DNA of 40,055 nucleotides from Actinomycetota bacterium (GTDB lineage: Bacteria; Actinomycetota; Acidimicrobiia; Acidimicrobiales; VFJN01). The stretch lies in NCBI GenBank assembly GCA_009886035.1, contig VFJN01000054.1, forward strand, positions 1 through 40,055, given 5' to 3'. Under the pieces are notes generated by a model, which saw nothing but the letters and a program-made list of their open reading frames with translations, made no database searches and had not been told where the DNA came from. Positions within the stretch are counted from its first letter, which is position 1. Each line of letters begins with the position of its first letter. Position numbers and translations under genes: made by a program. Of the stretch, positions 1 to 7,141 are shown in pieces.

Positions 1-557
1 ACCGACGACGGGATCCGAATGGAACCGCCACCATCGGATCCGGTGCACAGCGGAACGAGCCCCGCCGCCAGGGCGGCCGACGAACCACCGGAGGAACCCC
101 CCGCCGAGTAGGCCAGATTCCACGGATTGCTCGTGTCCCCAAAGAGGGGGTTCGTGGTGTCGCCTTTGTGTCCCAGTTCGGGGGTGTTCGTCTTGCCGAT
201 CACCACACACCCCGCCGCTTTGAGGCGCCCCACCAGCACAGAGTCGGTCTCCGCAATGGCGCTATCGGCGTACACCACCGACCCCTGCGTCGTCCGGAAC
301 CCGGCGGCATCTTCGAGATCCTTCACCCCGATGGGGATCCCGGCCAGCGGACCCACGTCCTCGCCCGCCGCCAGTCGCTCATCGATGCGGGCCGCCTCCG
401 CCAAGGCCGCTTCGCCCTCCACCGACACGAACGCGTTGACCACCGGATTGAACTGATCGATCCGCGCCAGGGCCGCTTCGGTAACTTCGCGGGCCGACGT
501 GCGTTTAGCCCTTACATCAGCCGCCAGAGCGGCCACGGTGACGTGACGAAAGTCCAT
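1..557 (-). CDS. Amidase signature family protein (C-terminus cut by window edge)
   Basis: Not in the ORF track because it runs off the left edge. Reading the minus strand from an ATG at 557 gives an open frame of 185 codons to base 1. It carries the amidase signature hallmarks: VKD with the catalytic lysine near residue 73, the glycine/serine stretch AGGSSGGSSAALAAG, and CTGSDGGGSIRIP, which supply the Ser-cisSer-Lys triad. The family hydrolyses carboxylic amides; the gatA-type gene of tRNA-dependent amidation belongs to the same fold, but no gatC or gatB is visible and the C-terminal half that decides substrate is missing, so the specific substrate is unknown. A TAAGTT box lies 8 nt upstream of the ATG, suggesting a nearly leaderless transcript. 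Both catalytic motifs seen are intact, so truncation is due to the window, not decay. Confidence 0.9.
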   Translation of the reverse strand, partial: MDFRHVTVAALAADVRAKRTSAREVTEAALARIDQFNPVVNAFVSVEGEAALAEAARIDERLAAGEDVGPLAGIPIGVKDLEDAAGFRTTQGSVVYADSAIAETDSVLVGRLKAAGCVVIGKTNTPELGHKGDTTNPLFGDTSNPWNLAYSAGGSSGGSSAALAAGLVPLCTGSDGGGSIRIPSS

Positions 558-593
558 AAGAGAAGAACTTAGAACGCCCGACCACCCGCCCGC

Positions 594-1523
594 TCAATAT
601 CCCGTGTCCACATCCACCGGACCCACTAGGACCTCAGCGGCCAACCATCGGCCCACGTTCTCCCGAATCCGCTCACTCAGGAGGGGAATCGCCATGGCAA
701 TCGTGTTGGCAGAATGGGGCGTAATGATGCAGCGCGGCTCGCTCCAGAGCGGATGATCGCGCGGCAATGGCTCTGGCTCCGTGACGTCGAGAGCCGCCCC
801 CCCAATCCCGCCGGCGGCCAGCACCGCGACGAGGTCCTCGGTCACGATGTGCCCACCGCGGGCCACGTTCACCACCCATGCCTCCGGGGCCAACAACCCC
901 AGCCGACGGCGGTCGATGAGCCCACGAGTTTCCGGGGTGAGAGCCAACGCCAACACCACCAGACGTGCCCCCGCCAATGCGTCGTCCACATCAGCGAGGC
1001 CCACCACCCGAGTCGCCCCCTCCATCGCACACGGGGTTCGGCGCACCACGGTGACGTCGCATCCAAACGGCCCCAACAGGCGCAGCAAACTCTCGGCAAT
1101 CCCCCCGCCTCCGAGAATCACCACTCGTGCACCGAGCAGGTTCGTGCCCGACGCCGGCGTCCACTCCGATGCCCGTCCGTAGTGCGCCACCTGCCGAAGC
1201 CCCGCCAAGGCCAAAGCCAGCGCATGCTCCGCCACGGGCTCCGCGTAGATGCCCTTCCCGCAGGTCCAGAGGCGGTGCCGGTGGGCTTGGAACACCTCGC
1301 GATAGGGCTCCACCCCCGCCCACGGCAGTTGTATCCATTCGATGTGGGGACACTCCAGCAACAGCCGGTGGAGACCCTCGGGATCGTTGGGGTCTGCCCA
1401 CACCAGCCCACTGGCATCCGACGGCACCACCACCGTGCCTCCACCCGCCCGCACCGCCTCACCCAACCAGTTCCCCGTACCCTCCGGGGCCAACGCGATA
1501 CGAGATCGATCACTCACAGTCAT
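594..1523 (-). CDS. D-isomer-specific 2-hydroxyacid dehydrogenase (NAD-binding)
   Basis: A 309-residue protein. The central Rossmann segment has the glycine-rich loop VVILGGGGIAESLL (about residues 131-144). The C-terminal part shows the family catalytic positions: Arg in VVNVARGGH, Glu in ALDVTEPEPLP, and His in IITPHSAN. These enzymes reduce 2-keto acids or oxidise D-2-hydroxy acids with NAD(P)H; the true substrate (glyoxylate, phosphoglycerate, hydroxypyruvate or other) cannot be read from sequence. The protein is shorter than SerA and has no ACT domain, so it is not a standard phosphoglycerate dehydrogenase. The ATG start is supported by TAGGAT exactly 6 nt upstream, an apparent leaderless promoter. 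The next gene upstream on the same strand is the small zinc-ribbon protein. Confidence 0.87.
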   Translation of the reverse strand: MTVSDRSRIALAPEGTGNWLGEAVRAGGGTVVVPSDASGLVWADPNDPEGLHRLLLECPHIEWIQLPWAGVEPYREVFQAHRHRLWTCGKGIYAEPVAEHALALALAGLRQVAHYGRASEWTPASGTNLLGARVVILGGGGIAESLLRLLGPFGCDVTVVRRTPCAMEGATRVVGLADVDDALAGARLVVLALALTPETRGLIDRRRLGLLAPEAWVVNVARGGHIVTEDLVAVLAAGGIGGAALDVTEPEPLPRDHPLWSEPRCIITPHSANTIAMAIPLLSERIRENVGRWLAAEVLVGPVDVDTGY

Positions 1524-1529
1524 CGCCCG

Positions 1530-1535
1530 ATCCTA
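1530..1535 (-). promoter_or_regulatory. -10 box TAGGAT, leaderless promoter of the hydroxyacid dehydrogenase
   Basis: TAGGAT followed by exactly 6 nt and the ATG at 1523. No convincing -35. The spacing repeats at other starts in the window, which is the main support. Confidence 0.55.
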
Positions 1536-1573
1536 GGGAACACTCCCCCGGCGGCACTCCTTCACCCGCTCGG

Positions 1574-1762
1574 TCAGTCGCAACACGAATCGCGCCAGCC
1601 ACAACCGCACCGGTAGTGAGCGTGCTCGGGACGCATCTCACCGCCGCACAGCGGGCAACACGGGAACGTCCCCATCGGATCACGGTTGATCACACACCGC
1701 CGCGGCGCCGGACCGGCCGCATCTCCAAAGGGCAACTGCAACTCCTCGAACTCCACCGGCAT
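1574..1762 (-). CDS. Small zinc-ribbon protein, function unknown
   Basis: Predicted 62-residue protein, the C-terminal part of a longer track ORF; I place the start at the ATG at 1762 because upstream residues look like the shadow of the divergent MFS gene and because TATCCT lies 8 nt before this ATG. The acidic N-terminus (MPVEFEELQLPFGD) is followed by a Cys-rich C-terminus with CPLCGG, then about 12 residues later RCGCGW, and a terminal SCC. The paired cysteines resemble a zinc ribbon. Such one-domain proteins occur in actinobacteria as conserved hypotheticals; no function is known to me. Divergent from the MFS gene with only about 40 bp between. Could be a chance ORF, but the motif spacing argues otherwise. 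Confidence 0.6.
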   Translation of the reverse strand: MPVEFEELQLPFGDAAGPAPRRCVINRDPMGTFPCCPLCGGEMRPEHAHYRCGCGWRDSCCD

Positions 1763-1801
1763 AAGCGCCAAGGATACGGGCTCGCCCCCGCTCCCGGCCG
1801 G

Positions 1802-3133
1802 ATGGCAGGCTGCGACGCCATGCCGCTTGATGTTCCCCTGCCGAACCCATCGCCGGAGTCTGCCGAGGACGCCGTGGATGCGCTGATCGACGGCGACCGC
1901 GTCCTGCGCCCCGGACCGGCCCGGGCCGCCCTGCGGCACCCCGTGTTCCGCCGTGTGTTCATCGGCGCGTTCCTCTCCAACATCGGCAACTGGATGCAAA
2001 ACGTGGTCCTCGGCGCCATCGCCTACGACCTCACCGGATCAGCCAAGTTTGTGGGGCTCTTGGCCTTCGCCCAACTCGGCCCCCTGCTGTTCTTCTCCCT
2101 GATCGGCGGCGTCCTCGCCGACATCTTCGACCGGCGCCGCCTTCTCATTCTCGTCACCGCACTGCAATCGTTACTGTCGCTCGTGCTGGCGTGGGAGGTC
2201 CTCGTCGACGATCCTTCACCCGCCAACCTGGTGATCACGGTGTTCCTCATCGGCTTGTGTAACGCCGTCTTTGGACCTACCTACGGCGCCCTGCTCCCGG
2301 CCCTCGTCGGCCGAGCCGACCTCCCCGGCGCGATCTCACTGAACTCGGCCCAGATGAACGGTTCACGGGTCATCGGGCCGGCGATCGGGGCAGTGGTGCT
2401 GTCCAGTTTCGGCGCGTCGTGGGTGTTCATCATCAACGCCGCGTCCTATCTGCTCGTCATCTGGGCCCTCATCACCGTGACGTTGCCCGCTCCCGCGATC
2501 GACACATCGGGGCCGCGTGGCCTCAGTCGCATCGCCGAAGGATTCCGAGCCGCTCGGCGAGACCGTGTCGTGAGCCGCAGTCTCGTGATCATCTTTACCT
2601 TTTCCCTGATCTCGCTCGTCTTCATCCCCCAGCTCCCCACCCTGGCCGACCGGAACCTCGGCATGGCCCCCCAAAGCCCGGAATACGGCTACCTCTACGC
2701 CTGCTTCGGCTTCGGCGCGCTCCTGGGCGCCATTTCCATCGGCACCGTGCTGGCGTCCCACAACCTCGAACGGATCGTGCGGATGAGCCTCGTGGCCTTC
2801 GCCGTCTTTCTCTCCATCTTCGCCTTGCTCCGCAGTCCTGTCCTGGCCTACCCCCTCATCATGTTGGTGGGGCTGGCGTACTTCGCCATGGTCACCTCGC
2901 TGTCCACCGTCTTCCAGCAACGGCTCGACGACGTCAGTCGCGGCCGCGTGATGGCGCTGTGGATCATGGGCTTCGGCGGCACCGTCCCCATCGGCGGATT
3001 GTTGGCCGGCGTCGCAATCGAGGCGTTCTCGGTGACCGCCGTGGTGCTCGTGGGGGCGGGGGTCGCCCTCGGCCTCGCCGCCTATGCCGATCTCTCTCCG
3101 GGGCCCGAGGCACCCCCACCGCCGCAAGCCTGA
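1802..3133 (+). CDS. MFS transporter, MFS_3/EntS-type exporter
   Basis: The track ORF starts at 1127, but its first 225 codons overlap the minus-strand dehydrogenase and zinc-ribbon genes and are low-complexity shadow. The real protein starts at ATG 1802 (443 residues) or ATG 1820 (437). After a short N-terminal tail come RHPVFRRVFIGAFLSNIGNW and ADIFDRRRLL, the first helix and the helix 2-3 loop of MFS_3 exporters. About 10-12 hydrophobic segments follow, with a proline-rich C-terminus (PGPEAPPPPQA). The family includes EntS, which exports enterobactin, and many macrolide or drug effluxers; no substrate can be assigned here. It converges on murF, with short GC hairpins between. No clear Shine-Dalgarno or -10 distinguishes the two starts. 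Confidence 0.85.
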   Translation: MAGCDAMPLDVPLPNPSPESAEDAVDALIDGDRVLRPGPARAALRHPVFRRVFIGAFLSNIGNWMQNVVLGAIAYDLTGSAKFVGLLAFAQLGPLLFFSLIGGVLADIFDRRRLLILVTALQSLLSLVLAWEVLVDDPSPANLVITVFLIGLCNAVFGPTYGALLPALVGRADLPGAISLNSAQMNGSRVIGPAIGAVVLSSFGASWVFIINAASYLLVIWALITVTLPAPAIDTSGPRGLSRIAEGFRAARRDRVVSRSLVIIFTFSLISLVFIPQLPTLADRNLGMAPQSPEYGYLYACFGFGALLGAISIGTVLASHNLERIVRMSLVAFAVFLSIFALLRSPVLAYPLIMLVGLAYFAMVTSLSTVFQQRLDDVSRGRVMALWIMGFGGTVPIGGLLAGVAIEAFSVTAVVLVGAGVALGLAAYADLSPGPEAPPPPQA

Positions 3134-3138
3134 CCCAC

Positions 3139-3175
3139 CCGGGCTCGAGCCCCGGCTTCACGAGGGTGCGCCCTC
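3139..3175. terminator. Two short GC hairpins between convergent MFS and murF genes
   Basis: Around 3139-3155, CGGGC-TCGA-GCCC forms a compact hairpin. GAGGG-TGCG-CCCTC at 3162-3175 forms a second one overlapping the murF stop. Neither has a T-tract. The position between convergent genes suggests bidirectional termination. Confidence 0.4.
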
Positions 3176-4472
3176 AGCCCAGCAGGGCGGCGGCCAGGCG
3201 TTCGAGCCCGGCCACCCGGCTGCCCTTCACCAACACGGCATCGCCGTCTCCCAAGGCCCCCAGCGCTGCCTGCGCGGCATCGAGGTCGGCCACGTTCTCG
3301 CCCCCGTAGCCCGGCGCCGCCACCGCAATCAGCTGGATCCCCAGCTCCGCCGCCAACTCGCCGATGGCGCGATGCTCCGCCAATGAACCCTCGCCCAGTT
3401 CGGCCATCACCCCCAACACCGCGACCCGCCGCCGGGCGGGCAGGGCCGCCAGAGCGCGCAAGGCCGCCGCCACCGACGTGGGGTTGGCGTTGTAGGAATC
3501 GTTGAGCACCCGCGCGCCCCCCGCCGCCGTGTCCAGTTCCATCCGCCAGGGCGAAAGTTCTCCGGTCTCCAGCCCCACCACTACCGCCGCCAGATCCTCT
3601 CCCGCAGCCAGGGCCGCGGCGGCGGCGGCCAATGCGTTGTCCACCTGATGCAGGCCCCGCGCCCGCAGCACCACCTCGGCGCGGCCCCAGGGTGAAACAA
3701 GCCAGAACCGCGGCCGTAAGTCCTCGGCCACCACAATGGATTCCGCCGCCACGTCACCCCCGCTCCCAAAGGTGACCACCCGGGCCACCGTGCGCTCCGC
3801 CATGGCCAGCACCAATGGATCGGCGGCGTAGAGCACCGCAACGCCCGATGCCGGCAGCGCTTCCACCAGTTCGCCCTTGGCTCGCGCCACCTCCGCCAGA
3901 GTGCCGAACACCTCCGTGTGCGCGGCGGCCACCCGGGTGATCACCCCAATAGTGGGCGACGCCATGACGCACAGGTGCGCAATGTGGCCCACCCCGCGCG
4001 CACCCATCTCCACCACCACCGCCTCGGTGCCTTCGGGGGCATTCAACAAGGTAAGGGGCACCCCCAACTCGTTGTTGAACGATCGGGTACTCGCCGTGGT
4101 GGGCCATTGCTGGGCCAGCGCGGCGGCGAGCAGATCCTTCACCGAGGTCTTGCCCACCGATCCCGTTACCGCCACCACCCGATCCGGCAACCGGGTGCGG
4201 GCGTAACCGCCGGCGACCCCCAAGGCGGCCAACGTGTCGGGCACCACAATGGCGCTGCCCCCGCGGCGAGAACCGGCGGTGAGATAGGCGGCCGCTCCGT
4301 TGGCCAGAGCCTCATCGATGAAATCGTGACCGTCGCGTTCCGCCACGATCGGCACGAACAACTGACCGGGGGTAACCGACCGCGAATCCTGCGTCGCGCC
4401 ATCGCAGACCACGTCAGGACCCTCGAGCGTTCCGTGGATGGCCCCGGCAAGGTCACTGGTACGGATAAGCAT
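3174..4472 (-). CDS. murF: UDP-N-acetylmuramoyl-tripeptide--D-alanyl-D-alanine ligase
   Basis: MurF adds D-Ala-D-Ala to UDP-MurNAc-tripeptide in the cytoplasm, the last soluble step of peptidoglycan precursor synthesis. I set the start at ATG 4472 (432 residues, normal for MurF); the track ORF's extra N-terminus lies over the ddl coding region. Visible motifs are the substrate-domain pattern DSRSVTPGQLFVP, the ATP loop TGSVGKTSVKDLL, the Mur-ligase segment VVVEMGARGVGHIAHL, an HTEVFGTLAEVARAKGEL region, and the C-terminal LNDSYNANPTSV characteristic of MurF. It is divergent from ddl, which makes the D-Ala-D-Ala substrate, with only 39 bp between the starts, so the two consecutive steps probably share a regulatory region. 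No other mur gene is in the window. Confidence 0.96.
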   Translation of the reverse strand: MLIRTSDLAGAIHGTLEGPDVVCDGATQDSRSVTPGQLFVPIVAERDGHDFIDEALANGAAAYLTAGSRRGGSAIVVPDTLAALGVAGGYARTRLPDRVVAVTGSVGKTSVKDLLAAALAQQWPTTASTRSFNNELGVPLTLLNAPEGTEAVVVEMGARGVGHIAHLCVMASPTIGVITRVAAAHTEVFGTLAEVARAKGELVEALPASGVAVLYAADPLVLAMAERTVARVVTFGSGGDVAAESIVVAEDLRPRFWLVSPWGRAEVVLRARGLHQVDNALAAAAAALAAGEDLAAVVVGLETGELSPWRMELDTAAGGARVLNDSYNANPTSVAAALRALAALPARRRVAVLGVMAELGEGSLAEHRAIGELAAELGIQLIAVAAPGYGGENVADLDAAQAALGALGDGDAVLVKGSRVAGLERLAAALLG

Positions 4473-4499
4473 CGCCCCGAGTCTCGCAGGCCGTCCTCC

Positions 4500-4505
4500 T
4501 ATGCT
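4500..4505 (+). promoter_or_regulatory. -10 box TATGCT, leaderless promoter of ddl
   Basis: TATGCT lies 6 nt before the ddl ATG, so transcription would start at or next to the A of the start codon. It sits in the 39-bp murF-ddl divergent gap. Confidence 0.6.
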
Positions 4506-4511
4506 TGGGGC

Positions 4512-5585
4512 ATGCCCGATCGTGTGCGTCTCGTGGTCCTCTTCGGTGGCCAGTCCGCCGAACACGACGTCTCCTGCGTCTCGGGATGGCACGTGCTGCG
4601 CGCCGCCAACCGGGATCGCTACCAACTCGAGGCCATCGGCATCGATCGCCAAGGCATCTGGCGCCAGGCCGACGACCCCACCACCGCCCCCGAGGCCGGC
4701 GGGGGAACCCATGATCACCTCTCCGCCGTCGGCTCCCCCATCAACCCGATGGTCGCCCTGGCCCCGCAGGCGGGCCAGCCCGCACTCACCGTGGTGCTCC
4801 CGGTGCTCCACGGCCCCGGCGGCGAAGACGGGACAGTGCAGGGTCTGCTCGAAATGGCCAACGTGCCGTTTGTGGGTGCGGGGGTACTGGGCTCCGCGCT
4901 GTGCATGGACAAACTGAAGGCCAAAGATGTGCTCGCCGCCCACGGAATGCCCCAGGTTCCCTGGATCGGGCTGCGAGAAGGCGACTGCGCCGAGGTGGTG
5001 GCCCTCGCGCGGGCCGCCGGGCTGCAGTATCCGTTGTTCGTGAAGCCCGCCAACCTCGGATCATCCGTGGGGGTGAGCCGCGCCACCGACGAAGCGGCCC
5101 TGGAGATCGCCACTGCACTGGCGGTCAGGTACGACGAATGGATCGTGGTGGAGGAGAGCGCCCACGGACGCGAAATCGAAGTGGCGGTGCTGGGGAACAC
5201 CGAGCCGCAGGCCTCGGTGCCCGGCGAGATCATCCCGGCGGGGGACTTCTACGACTACAACGACAAGTACCTCAACGGCGCCGCCGACCTCATTATCCCC
5301 GCCGACCTGCCGCCCACTACGAGCGAGGAAATCCGCCGCCTGGCCGTGGCCGCCTTCACGATCCTGCGGGTCGATGGGATGGCCAGGGTCGATTTCTTCT
5401 ACGAACCCGACGGACGCGGCCTGCTCATCAACGAGGTCAACACGATCCCCGGCTTCACCCCTATTTCCATGTATCCCAAGCTCTGGGCGGCCACGGGCGT
5501 TCCCTACGACGCACTCATCGACGAGTTGGTGCGCCTCGCCCTCGATCGCCACGCCCGTCGATCACGCTTTTCCACCACGCGCTGA
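4512..5585 (+). CDS. ddl: D-alanine--D-alanine ligase
   Basis: ATP-grasp enzyme that joins two D-alanines in the cytoplasm. The track ORF is over-long; the start at ATG 4512 gives 357 residues, with the family N-terminus VVLFGGQSAEHDVSC immediately following. Further motifs are PVLHGPGGEDGTVQGLL, CMDKLKAKDVL, the ATP-grasp loop FVKPANLGSSVGVSRA, a basic HGREIEVAVLGN segment, and the C-terminal VNTIPGFTPISMYPKLW that binds metal and phosphate. All are intact. Expression is likely leaderless from the TATGCT box. Its product feeds MurF, encoded divergently next door. The gene converges on the methyltransferase downstream with 28 bp between. Confidence 0.97.
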   Translation: MPDRVRLVVLFGGQSAEHDVSCVSGWHVLRAANRDRYQLEAIGIDRQGIWRQADDPTTAPEAGGGTHDHLSAVGSPINPMVALAPQAGQPALTVVLPVLHGPGGEDGTVQGLLEMANVPFVGAGVLGSALCMDKLKAKDVLAAHGMPQVPWIGLREGDCAEVVALARAAGLQYPLFVKPANLGSSVGVSRATDEAALEIATALAVRYDEWIVVEESAHGREIEVAVLGNTEPQASVPGEIIPAGDFYDYNDKYLNGAADLIIPADLPPTTSEEIRRLAVAAFTILRVDGMARVDFFYEPDGRGLLINEVNTIPGFTPISMYPKLWAATGVPYDALIDELVRLALDRHARRSRFSTTR

Positions 5586-5613
5586 AGGTGCCACCGACGG
5601 CAGGCGGCGCCCC

Positions 5614-6417
5614 TCAGTCCGGCCGACAGATGAAGTAGTGCTGGATGATGGGGAGCTCGGGCGGGTGGAGAGCCTCGACCCGCCAGCCGGAACCATCGAT
5701 GAGCTCGCGGGCAAAGCGCTCCGAGTACACGGCCTCCATCATCGGTCGGTCGGGCAGGCGATCGACGAAGTCGGGGATGTCGGTGCCCCGCGCCTGCCGC
5801 TCGGCGATTGCCTCCAGGACGGCCGGGTCGCCCGCCTCGGCCCGTCGCTGTACCTCCCGGCTGAAGGCGTCCTGCCGGCTCGGGTCGATGCCTTCGTCCA
5901 CAAAGAGCGAGAACAGGAGTCGTCCATCATCGGCGATGTGGGGCCGGAGCACCTTGAGCATGGCTCGATAGTCGTGCGGAGCCAGGTGAGTGAACACCGA
6001 GAAGAGCGAGATGAGGCCGAACTGCTCGTCGGGTATCGGGAGTCGGTCATACGACTCGAGCGGTTGTCCGGTGGGGTTGTACAGGTCGTTGTGGGCATCG
6101 AGGTGGTGGAACGAGAAGCGGGGGTCATGCACGCTCGTGCCAAGGAAGGCAACGATGTCTGCGTCGGTGTCGACGCCGACATAGCGACCTATCGGAAGGT
6201 CGTGGTTGATGATCGCCGCCGTGAATTTCGTCCCGCACCCGACATCGAGCAACGACGTCGTCGAGAGGTCAGCCTGACCGGAAGACCGGGCCAGCAGATC
6301 AATCAGCCGGAAGGCGTTCCGCAGCCACTCGTCGTCGTTACGTCGCTTGCCGCGCCGCCACTTGGGCGGCACCGACAACTGATCCGCCCCGTCCGCACCC
6401 GTGGTCTCTCCGTCCAT
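5614..6417 (-). CDS. Class I SAM-dependent methyltransferase
   Basis: A 267-residue protein. Motif I is LLDVGCGTKFTAAI (about residues 59-72), followed after about 15 residues by an acidic motif II, VGVDTDADIV, and LISLFSVFTHL in the motif IV-like position, as in small-molecule methyltransferases of the Methyltransf_11/25 type. The N-terminal 30 residues include a basic stretch PPKWRRGKRRND. The substrate is unknown. The minus-strand leader has a purine-rich AAGGTGGAGGG just before the ATG, so unlike many neighbours this gene has a normal Shine-Dalgarno. It lies downstream of and co-directional with the TetR regulator but 94 bp away, so an operon is uncertain. Confidence 0.8.
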   Translation of the reverse strand: MDGETTGADGADQLSVPPKWRRGKRRNDDEWLRNAFRLIDLLARSSGQADLSTTSLLDVGCGTKFTAAIINHDLPIGRYVGVDTDADIVAFLGTSVHDPRFSFHHLDAHNDLYNPTGQPLESYDRLPIPDEQFGLISLFSVFTHLAPHDYRAMLKVLRPHIADDGRLLFSLFVDEGIDPSRQDAFSREVQRRAEAGDPAVLEAIAERQARGTDIPDFVDRLPDRPMMEAVYSERFARELIDGSGWRVEALHPPELPIIQHYFICRPD

Positions 6418-6511
6418 CCCTCCACCTTAGGTATCCGTCCACCATCCACCCCGCCCGGCGGTGGTCTCGAGTCGGGCACCCGCCCGGACCGACCACGACG
6501 AATCGCCCGTC

Positions 6512-7099
6512 TCACGGCTCCAGCGCCGCCCGCAGGAGCGACAGCAGCTCATCGCGCCGTCGCAGCAGCGACGGGAGGGTGGGTTCCTCGCCGAAGGCCC
6601 GGAGGACGTCGACCTCCGTCGCCATCCCCGTCACCATCGAGTACGCCGCGAGCAGCAGGAGCCGCGGCTCATGATGCTGCATCCGCCCGGCATCCATCTC
6701 CGCCTGGAGGAACGCAGAGGCCCGCTCGATGAGAGGCTCGATGCGGGCCAGGAGACGGGTGGACGAGGGCGGCCCCAGGCGGGCCACCTCGCGCAAGACG
6801 CCGAGTATCGCCGGATGGCGAGCGGCCAGGCGGAACATGGCCCGCACCATGGCGTCGACCCGGCCGAACCCATCCGACGCGCCGTCCAACCCGCGGACGA
6901 GACGATAGGTCACCTCGTCGGCACACCGATCGACCACGGCCTCGAGCAGCGCATCCTTGGAAGGGAACCAGTAGAGGATCGTCTGCTTGCGGATCCCGAT
7001 CTCACCGGCCAGGTCGTCGAGTGACGTGGCTTCGTAACCGCGGGTGCCAAAGGCCGTCATGGCCTCCTCGAGGATCCGCTCCGCCGTGGTGTCTGCCAC
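6512..7099 (-). CDS. TetR/AcrR family transcriptional regulator
   Basis: A 195-residue protein starting at a GTG with GGGAGGTGGA upstream as ribosome binding site. The N-terminal helix-turn-helix is typical: ILEEAMTAFGTRGYEATSLDDLAGEIGIRKQTILYWFPSKDALLEAVV. The C-terminal ligand domain is unclassified. It is divergent from the acyl-CoA reductase cluster, and a perfect 20-bp palindrome lies between the two start codons, so it very probably represses the cluster and itself. By context its ligand may be an acyl-CoA or fatty aldehyde/alcohol; this is inference. Confidence 0.9.
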   Translation of the reverse strand: MADTTAERILEEAMTAFGTRGYEATSLDDLAGEIGIRKQTILYWFPSKDALLEAVVDRCADEVTYRLVRGLDGASDGFGRVDAMVRAMFRLAARHPAILGVLREVARLGPPSSTRLLARIEPLIERASAFLQAEMDAGRMQHHEPRLLLLAAYSMVTGMATEVDVLRAFGEEPTLPSLLRRRDELLSLLRAALEP

Positions 7100-7114
7100 T
7101 CCACCTCCCGTCCT

Positions 7115-7134
7115 TGTCTACCAAATGGTAGACA
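7115..7134. promoter_or_regulatory. Perfect 20-bp palindrome, probable TetR operator
   Basis: TGTCTACCA-AA-TGGTAGACA: two 9-bp arms, no mismatch, 2-bp spacer. It ends 7 nt before the acyl-CoA reductase ATG and begins 15 nt from the TetR GTG, so binding would cover both core promoters. Size and symmetry fit TetR-family operators. Confidence 0.85.
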
Positions 7135-7141
7135 GACCTGC

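Noticed and set aside
1127-1801. N-terminal 225-codon extension of the MFS ORF
   Set aside because: It lies over two minus-strand genes, is Pro/Arg-rich and shows no domain; the transporter begins at 1802 or 1820.
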